A stretch of DNA of 64,000 nt from Kineococcus sp. NBC_00420 (GTDB lineage: Bacteria; Actinomycetota; Actinomycetes; Actinomycetales; Kineococcaceae): positions 1,240,001-1,304,000 of the forward strand of contig NZ_CP107930.1 of assembly GCF_036021035.1 (NCBI RefSeq), written 5' to 3'. The notes under the pieces were generated by a model. It searched no databases. It had not been told where the DNA came from and saw only the letters and a program-made list of their open reading frames with translations. Shown here piece after piece: positions 24,647 through 31,600 of this stretch (position 1 is its first letter; the number at the start of each line of letters is the position of its first letter). Made by a program: the position numbers and the translations under genes.

Positions 24647-25474
24647 TCACACCCCGAGCAGTTCACCCGTGCGCAGGTCCACCGCCCCCTCGAGCTCGTC
24701 CGGCGGGACGGGGGCGAGCAGGTCGTCGTCGGTGTTGCGGACGTTGCCGACCCGGCGCGAGACGGGGTGGGCGTCGAGGGTGCCGCCGAGGAAGAGATCG
24801 CGCGGGACGGCGTCGAGGAGGGCCTGCACCTCCTCCGGGTCGTCGAGGGAGGGGTCCAGCCACGCGTCGCGCAGGTCGCGCGGGACGACGAGGGGCATCC
24901 GTTCGTGCAGGCGGTCCAGACCGGCCTCGGCCGCCGTCGTGACGATGGCGAAGGACACCAGCCAGCGCGTCGGGTCGTCCGCGGCCTTGGTGTCGTCCTT
25001 CCAGAACTCGTAGATCCCGGCCAGCGACAGCACCGACCCGTCGGCGTTGGCCACGGCGAACGGCTGCTTCAGCGGTTTGCCGTCCCCGCCCGTCGCGCTC
25101 TCGCTGGTCTGCCACTCGTACCAGGCGTCGACCGGGACGAGGCAGCGCCGGGCGGCCGCCGCCTTGACGAACGCGGGCTTGGCGAGGAGGGACTCGACGC
25201 GGGCGTTGACCATCCGGGCCCCACCCGTGGCGTCCTTGGACCAGCTCGGCACCAGCCCCCACCTCAGCGCCCGCAACGACCGCGTCGGCGGCGCGTCCTC
25301 CTCGTCCTTGCGGAAGCGCTCGAGGACCACCGGGGGCGTGGTGGTGGGGGCGATGTTGGTGGACAGGGTGACCACCTGCTCGGAGCCGGACACCGTGTCG
25401 TCGTCGACCTCGAACTCCGTCACGAGGTCGTCGAGCTGTCCGGGGTCTCTCCGCAGGGCGTATCGACCGCACAT
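24647..25474 (-). CDS. SRAP-family abasic-site DNA-protein crosslink protein (YedK/HMCES)
   Basis: 275 residues. The catalytic Cys2 is exposed after Met removal (MCGRYALR). Other SRAP landmarks are the asparagine/arginine motif RMVNARVESLLAKPAF, the glutamate in CLVPVDAWYEW and the histidine in LHERMPLVV. The protein crosslinks to abasic sites in single-stranded DNA through a thiazolidine, protecting them from breakage. The start at 25474 is required by Cys2. A CAGGGT -10-like hexamer lies 7 bases upstream (leaderless). Inserted acidic/Lys loops around residues 45-60 and 120-130 are longer than in YedK. Confidence 0.93.
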   Translation of the reverse strand: MCGRYALRRDPGQLDDLVTEFEVDDDTVSGSEQVVTLSTNIAPTTTPPVVLERFRKDEEDAPPTRSLRALRWGLVPSWSKDATGGARMVNARVESLLAKPAFVKAAAARRCLVPVDAWYEWQTSESATGGDGKPLKQPFAVANADGSVLSLAGIYEFWKDDTKAADDPTRWLVSFAIVTTAAEAGLDRLHERMPLVVPRDLRDAWLDPSLDDPEEVQALLDAVPRDLFLGGTLDAHPVSRRVGNVRNTDDDLLAPVPPDELEGAVDLRTGELLGV

Positions 25475-25517
25475 GGGAGACACCCTGGCACGCGGCTCCG
25501 ACACCGGCCCCGCGGTC

Positions 25518-25544
25518 GCGGTGATCACCGCAGTGCGGTAGGCA
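25518..25544. promoter_or_regulatory. 14-bp palindrome and -10 between SRAP and DoxX genes
   Basis: GCGGTGATCACCGC (25518-25531) is a perfect palindrome between two divergent genes. TAGGCA (25539-25544) lies 6 bases before the DoxX ATG. The palindrome could be an operator acting on both promoters; no cognate regulator is obvious. Confidence 0.4.
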
Positions 25545-25550
25545 ACTCCC

Positions 25551-26081
25551 ATGACTGTGGTGCGACGAGTAGCCCGTCCGATGCTGGCGGCGATCTTCAT
25601 CAAGAACGGGATCGACCAGGTCCGGCACGCCCAGGACCTCGCCCCCTCGGCCGAGCCGTTGGTGCACCGCGTGGCGGGTCCGCTGCGCCTGCCCGACGAC
25701 CCGGTCCTGCTGGTCCGCCTCAACGGCGCGGCCATGGCCGGTGCCGGTGTGCTGTTCGCGCTCGGGCGGGCCCCGCGCCTCGCCTCGACGGTGCTGGCCC
25801 TCACGGCGGCCCCGAGCGCGTACGTGAACCACCCGTTCTGGTCCGAGAAGGACAAGGCGGTCCGGGCGGAGGTCCTCGACGACTTCCTCACCGACGTCGG
25901 GCTGCTCGGTGCGGCCCTGCTCGCGGCCGTCGACACCGCCGGCAAGCCCGGGGCGCTGTGGCGGGGCAAGCGCGCCGGTCGCGACGCCCAGCGCCTGGCC
26001 AAGCTCGCCGCCCGCGAGGCCGTGCACGCGGTCGAGGTCGGCAAGCTCGACGTCCAGCTCGCGGCCGCGAAGCTCGGCTGA
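25551..26081 (+). CDS. DoxX-family membrane protein
   Basis: 176 residues with four hydrophobic helices in the first ~130 residues. The DoxX-like start is RRVARPMLAAIFIKNGIDQVRHA, with the central segment RLNGAAMAGAGVLFALGRAPRLAS and the conserved PSAYVNHPFWSEKD before the last helix. A Lys/Arg-rich soluble tail follows. In mycobacteria a DoxX protein joins the superoxide detoxification complex with SseA and SodA, and the nearby sigR-rsrA pair fits an oxidative-stress theme, though this is an inference. ATG 25551 appears leaderless. Confidence 0.87.
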   Translation: MTVVRRVARPMLAAIFIKNGIDQVRHAQDLAPSAEPLVHRVAGPLRLPDDPVLLVRLNGAAMAGAGVLFALGRAPRLASTVLALTAAPSAYVNHPFWSEKDKAVRAEVLDDFLTDVGLLGAALLAAVDTAGKPGALWRGKRAGRDAQRLAKLAAREAVHAVEVGKLDVQLAAAKLG

Positions 26082-26097
26082 CGACGAACCCGCCCGC

Positions 26098-26137
26098 CCC
26101 TCGGCCACGACCCCGCCCGCGAGGTCGTGGCCGAGGG
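26098..26137. terminator. Hairpin terminator after the DoxX gene
   Basis: 15-bp perfect stem CCCTCGGCCACGACC (26098-26112) / GGTCGTGGCCGAGGG (26123-26137) with a 10-base loop. There is no T-run, as is common in actinobacterial terminators. It separates the DoxX gene from aroA. Confidence 0.7.
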
Positions 26138-26164
26138 TCGTCGGGGGCTGCGAGGATGCTCCCC

Positions 26165-27499
26165 GTGACCCAGGACGACCCGAGCAACCCACCCGAGGAC
26201 GAGCTGTGGGCAGCGCCCACCGCCGCCGGCCCGTTGGACGCCGTGGTGAGCGTGCCCGGATCGAAGTCCCTCACCAACCGCTACCTCGTGGTGGCGGCCC
26301 TGGCCGAACGCCCGTCCCTGCTGCGCGACCCCCTGGCCTCCCGCGACACCCTGCTGATGGCCGACGCGCTGCGCCTGCTCGGGACCGACGTGGTCGAGGG
26401 CGGTCACGACGTCGAGGGGGTGGACCCCCGCGACTGGGTGGTCCGGCCCGGCCCCGTCACGGGCGGGGCGCGCATCGATTGCGGCCTCGCCGGGACCGTC
26501 ATGCGCTTCCTGCCCCCCGTCGCCGCGCTGGCCTCCACCCCTGTGCACTTCGACGGGGACGAGCGCGCGCGGGAGCGTCCCATGGGCGCCGTCCTCGACG
26601 CGCTGCGTCAGCTCGGGGCGGTCGTGCAGGACGGCGGGAACGGACTGATGCCCTTCAGCGTCCAGGGCCCCGCGGGCGGTCTGCGCGGTGGCACGGTCCG
26701 CATCGACGCCTCCGCCTCCAGCCAGTTCGTCTCGGCGCTGCTGCTCATGGGCGCCCGGACCCGGGAGGGTCTCGAGGTCGTCCACGAGGGCCCGCCGATC
26801 CCCAGCCAGCCGCACGTCCGGATGACCGTCGAGGTGCTGCGCGACGTCGGGGTGGTCATCGACGACGCCACGCCGGGCCGCTGGTTCGTCGAGGCGGGGG
26901 AGATCAACGCCCTCGACGTGCAGGTCGAGCCGGACCTCTCCAACGCGGGGCCCTTCCTCGCCGCCGCGGCCGCCGTGGGCGGCCGGGTGCGGGTCCCGGG
27001 GTGGCCGCAGTCCACGACGCAGGCGGGTGACGTGCTGCGCGACGTGCTCGACCAGATGGGCGCCGAGGTCAACCTCGACCGCGAGGGCCTGGTCGTGGAG
27101 GGCACGGGCGAGCTGTACGGGATCGACCTGGACCTGCACGAGGCCGGTGAGCTCGCCCCCGTGATCACGGCGCTGGCCGCGCTGGCCTCCTCCCCCACCC
27201 GGCTGCGCGGGATCGCGCACCTGCGCGGGCACGAGACGGACCGGTTGAAGGCCCTGGTCACCGAGGTGAACGCCCTGGGCGGGCAGGCCGAGGAGACCCT
27301 CGACGGGCTACTGGTGCGCCCGCGTGCGCTGCACGGCGGGGTGTTCCGCTCCTACGCCGACCACCGGATGGCCACCGCCGGCGCCGTCCTGGGCCTGGCC
27401 GTCCCCGGTGTCCTCGTCGAGGACATCGCCACCACGCGCAAGACGCTGCCGGACTTCCCGGGCATGTGGGCGTCGATGCTCGCGGGAGCCCCAGCCTGA
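26165..27499 (+). CDS. aroA: 3-phosphoshikimate 1-carboxyvinyltransferase (EPSP synthase)
   Basis: 444 residues. It catalyses the sixth step of the shikimate pathway, joining PEP to shikimate-3-phosphate. Motifs are PGSKSLTNR (S3P/PEP binding, residues ~29-37), CGLAGTVMRFLPP, RPMGAVLDALRQLG, ASASSQFVSALLL, the catalytic-Asp region VEPDLSNAGPFLAAAA and the C-terminal TTRKTLPDFPGMW. GTG 26165 was chosen because GAGGAT lies 7 bases upstream (leaderless); ATG 26156 would add three residues. Its 3' end overlaps rsgA. The aroA-rsgA-hisN order is conserved in actinobacteria, here split by the kinase-GGDEF and VKOR genes. Confidence 0.95.
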   Translation: MTQDDPSNPPEDELWAAPTAAGPLDAVVSVPGSKSLTNRYLVVAALAERPSLLRDPLASRDTLLMADALRLLGTDVVEGGHDVEGVDPRDWVVRPGPVTGGARIDCGLAGTVMRFLPPVAALASTPVHFDGDERARERPMGAVLDALRQLGAVVQDGGNGLMPFSVQGPAGGLRGGTVRIDASASSQFVSALLLMGARTREGLEVVHEGPPIPSQPHVRMTVEVLRDVGVVIDDATPGRWFVEAGEINALDVQVEPDLSNAGPFLAAAAAVGGRVRVPGWPQSTTQAGDVLRDVLDQMGAEVNLDREGLVVEGTGELYGIDLDLHEAGELAPVITALAALASSPTRLRGIAHLRGHETDRLKALVTEVNALGGQAEETLDGLLVRPRALHGGVFRSYADHRMATAGAVLGLAVPGVLVEDIATTRKTLPDFPGMWASMLAGAPA

Positions 27500-28572
27500 G
27501 CCCCCGCCAGCGGGGTCCGCTGTCGCGCTACGACGAGGACGACGTCCGGGTCAGGCCCAACCGGAAGGGCACCCGGCCCCGCACCAAGGACCGTCCGGCG
27601 CACGCCGACGCCGTCGACGGGTTCGTCGTCGTGGTCGACCGCGGCCGCTCGCACGTCCTCGTCGGTGAGGGGACCGGGCAGGAACGTCTCGTCACGGCGA
27701 TGCGGGCCCGCGAGCTCGGTCGTCAGGGCGTCGTCGTCGGCGACCGCGTCGGCCTCGTCGGTGACGTCTCCGGGACCTCCGACACCCTCGCCCGGATCGT
27801 GCGCATCGACGAGCGGCGCACCGCCCTGCGCCGTTCCGCCGACGACACCGACCCCATCGAGCGGGTCGTCGTCGCCAACGCCGACCAGCTGGTCGTCGTG
27901 ACGGCCGTGGCGAACCCGGAGCCGCGCTCGCGCCTGGTCGACCGCTGCCTCGTGGCGGCCTACGTCTCGGGGATGCAGCCGCTGCTGTGCCTGACCAAGG
28001 GGGACCTCCGCCCGGCCCAGGAGGTCCTGGAGACGTGGGCCCCGCTGGGTCTCGACGCCGTGGTCACCTCCCGCGGGCCGGACGGCCTGCTCGGTCTCGA
28101 CGCGGTCCGTGAGCGCCTCGACGGGCGGATCAGCGTCCTCGTCGGCCACTCCGGGGTCGGCAAGTCGACGCTGGTCAACGCGCTGGTCCCCGACGCCGAC
28201 CGCGCGACGGGGCACGTCAACGTGGTCACCGGTCGCGGCCGGCACACCTCGACGTCGATGGCGGCGCTCACGCTGCCCGCCGGGGGCTGGGTCATCGACA
28301 CCCCGGGCATCCGAGGGTTCGGCCTGGCCCACGTGGACCCGGAGGCGGTGCTGCGCGCGTTCCCGGACCTGCTGCCCGGCGAGGAAGACTGTCCCCGTGG
28401 CTGCTCCCACGACGAGCCGGGGTGCGCCCTCGACGCGTGGGTGGCGTCGGGCCGGGCCGGGGCGGCCGGGCCGGCCCGGCTGGCCTCGTTCCGGAGGTTG
28501 CTCGTGGCCCGTCGACCGGCCCGTGAGGACGCGATCGGAGCCGACCAGCCCCGCGAGGCCGACGACGGGTGA
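27466..28572 (+). CDS. rsgA: Ribosome small-subunit-dependent GTPase A
   Basis: Up to 368 residues. The order of GTPase motifs is circularly permuted, the hallmark of RsgA/YjeQ: G4 LCLTKGDL precedes G1 GHSGVGKSTLVNAL (~residues 223-236) and G3 DTPGIRGFGL. The OB-fold is N-terminal and the zinc knuckle is C-terminal (CPRGCSHDEPGCALDA). It assists late 30S maturation. GTG 27466 lies 34 bases inside aroA. The conserved part begins LSRYDEDDVRVRPNRKGTRP, so a start at the CTG overlapping the aroA stop (27496) is also possible. Translation is probably coupled to aroA. Confidence 0.92.
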   Translation: MGVDARGSPSLSPRQRGPLSRYDEDDVRVRPNRKGTRPRTKDRPAHADAVDGFVVVVDRGRSHVLVGEGTGQERLVTAMRARELGRQGVVVGDRVGLVGDVSGTSDTLARIVRIDERRTALRRSADDTDPIERVVVANADQLVVVTAVANPEPRSRLVDRCLVAAYVSGMQPLLCLTKGDLRPAQEVLETWAPLGLDAVVTSRGPDGLLGLDAVRERLDGRISVLVGHSGVGKSTLVNALVPDADRATGHVNVVTGRGRHTSTSMAALTLPAGGWVIDTPGIRGFGLAHVDPEAVLRAFPDLLPGEEDCPRGCSHDEPGCALDAWVASGRAGAAGPARLASFRRLLVARRPAREDAIGADQPREADDG

Positions 28573-28668
28573 CGGGTGCGGTCGACCGGGATGGTGACCA
28601 CTGCCAGTTCACACGTGATGCCCTAGTGTGACGGTCGTTCCCGGTCGGAGATGAGGTGACGGCTGCTC

Positions 28669-31600
28669 ATGGGAGACACCAGCTCGATCCGGCCCGCGGG
28701 TCTCGAGGCCACCGGACCCGCCCCCCACGTCCCCGGCCCGGCACCGGCTCCCGGCCCCACCATCCCCCCGGATCCCCTCCGGACCTGGACCGTCCTGCGG
28801 GAACTGGGACGCGGCGCGGGCTCGGTGGTGCACCTGGCGGCGCGGGCCGACGTCCGCGAACCCGGCGGGCGCGAGTACGCGATCAAACGCCAGCGGCACG
28901 TCACCCTGCCCCCGCTCGACCAGGTCGAGGCCGACCGGACGCTGCGCCGCGAGGCCGCCCTGCTGGCCAGCGTGCACCACCCCGGGCTCACCCGCGTGCA
29001 CGCCGTCGAGCAGGTCGAGGGTCGCCTCGCCCTCGTCATGGACGCCCACGACGGGACGTCGCTGGCCGACCTGCTGCACACCCCGCCCACCCCCGGCCGC
29101 CCCGGACGCGGCGGTGACGCCGTCCCCGCGAGCACCGCGCCGCTGTCGCTGACCACGTCGCTGCGTCTGGCCGTCGACGTCTGCGACGCGCTGCACGCCC
29201 TGCACCGCAACGGACTCGTGCACCGGGACGTGAAACCCGCGAACGTCCTCGTCACCCGGGCCGGGCGCGCGGTCCTCGTCGACCTGGGCGTGGCGCACCT
29301 CGAGAACTCCGCGCCCGTCCGTCCCGGGGTGCACCCCCCCGGCGAACGGGCCGACGGTCCCGAACGCCGTCGCGAGGAGGACCGCGGGGGCGCCGACGCG
29401 GCCTCCGAGACCGAGGTCGGTGCGCTGCACTACCGCTCCCCCGAGCAGGCCGGGGTCGTCCGCAGCCCCGTGGACCACCGCTCCGACCTCTACTCCGTGG
29501 GCGCGCTGCTGCTGGAGTGCCTCACCGGCCGCACCCCGGTGGAGGGCAGCGATCCGACGCAGGTCCGTCGCCGGCTGGGCCGGCTGCGCCCGCTCGACCC
29601 CGCGGTCCTCGGCCCCGACGTCCCGCGCGCCCTCGGGGTGCTGCTGCGCCGGCTGCTCGCCCTGGACCCGGAGGACCGGCCCGCGAGCGCCGCCGCCGTC
29701 GCCGACGAGCTCAGCCGGATCGCGGCCGGCACCGCTCCCGACGTCGCCCTCGGGCGACGCAGCTGGGTGAGCCCCGCCGACGGGCCGTTGCTGGAGCGCG
29801 GTCAGCAGACCGCGGTGCTGGACGCGGCCTGGGACACCGCGCGCGCCGGCTCCGGCGGGGTCGTGGTCGTCCGCGGCGCGGCGGGGTCGGGTCGCAGTTC
29901 CCTCGTCGAGCACCTGCACCGGCGGGCGGGCGGACAGGGCGCGGCGGCGGTGGTGCTGGACTCCACGACCTCGCCCGCCTCCCCGTTGAGCGCGTTGCGC
30001 CGGGCCATGACCGCGGGTGGCCTCTCGACGCCACCTCGGGACGGGGCGGTCTCCGGCGACGGCGACGAGCAACGGCCGCAGGCGCTGGCCGAGGAGCTCC
30101 TCCAGCACGCCGCCCGGACGGGGCCGCTGCTGGTCGTCCTGGACGACACCGAGCACGCCGACGCCTCGACGCTGGCCGTGCTGCGCTGGGTGGCCGGCGA
30201 GTGCGCCGACCTCCCGCTGCTGCTGGTCCTCGTCGACCGGCCCCGGGAGTCCGGTGGGCTGGACCCGGCGCTGGACTCCTCCCGGACCCTCGTGATCGAC
30301 GTCCCGGCCCTCTCCGACGCCGCCGCCCGCGCCGTCGTGCGCCGTCGGCTGCCCGGGGCGGTGCTCACCGACTCCGTCGCCTCGGCGCTCGTCTCCCGGG
30401 CCGCAGGGAACCCCGGGGCCCTGCTCGCGCTCCTCACCGCCCTCCTCGACGACGGCGGTCTGTTGCCCGACTGGGGCCACTGGCGGCTGGAACAAGCTGC
30501 GCTGGAGGCGGTCCCGGTGGCCCCCGGGCTGCTGGCGGCCCTGCTGCGCCGCGTCGAGGAACTCCCCGCCGGGCACCGCAACGTGCTGCGGCTGGCCGCC
30601 GCGTGCGGGCGTTCCGTCGACGACCACCTCGTGCTGCGAGCCGCCTCGCCCCAGCTCCCGGCCGAGGCGGTCCGCGCCGGCCTCGCCGCCGGCGTCGCGG
30701 TCCGGCTGCTGCGCCCGCGGCCGCACGGTCGCCACGAGTTCCTGCACCAGCAGGTGGTCGACGCCGTCCTGGACGGGCTCGACGAGGTCGAGCGTCGTGG
30801 GCTGCACGCGCGCCTGGCCCGCGTCCTGCGCGTCGACACCCGGGCCGGGACGGAGTGCACCGACCGCGAGGCCGTCTTCGCGTGCGCCCACCAGCACCTG
30901 CGCGCCGGGGACGCCGTCGCCCCGGCCGACGTCGTCGCGGCGTGCGCGGTGGCCGGGGTCAGCGCCGCCCGCCACTTCGCACCCGAGGCCGCCGTCGGGT
31001 TGCTGCAGCAGGCCGTCGAGACCGCGGACGGGGCGGGTCTGCCGCTCGACCCCCGGCTGCGCCGACTGCTCGCGAGCTGCCTGGCCCGCACCGGTCGCCA
31101 CGCGTGGGCCCACGACCACCTCGACCACCTCCTGCGCACCACGACCGACCCCCTCGGGAAGGCCGTCGGCCTCGGGGAGATCGCCACCCTGCACCGGCAC
31201 GAACGGGCGCCCGGAGGACCCGCGCGGGCCCTGGACGCGGCCCGGGAGGGTCTGGCCCAGCTCGGTTCCTCCCGGCCCGGCACCCGGGCCGCCTGGTGGG
31301 TCTTCACCGTCGTCACCGTGGCCGGGTTCGTGGCGACCCTGCTCGACCCGCGCCGTCGACGGGCCAGCCGGCACCGCCTGGACTCCCCCCGCGAGGTCGA
31401 GGAGAACACCGCCGAGGCCGCCCACGCCGTGCTGCTGCGCGAGGCCGCGGCCACCGACCTGGACCGCGGGTACCCGCTGACCGCCCTGCCCACCGCGCTG
31501 GCCTCGATCGCGCACGCCCTGCGGGGCCGGCGCGCCGACCTCGCCCGGGACGGGCGACGCACCCTGGCCGCGGCGCTGCGCCGGCTCCTGACGGGGCGGG

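Noticed and set aside
24635-27499. 954-residue plus-strand frame that runs into aroA
   Set aside because: Only the last ~445 residues are AroA; the front is the antisense of the SRAP gene and the out-of-frame shadow of DoxX.
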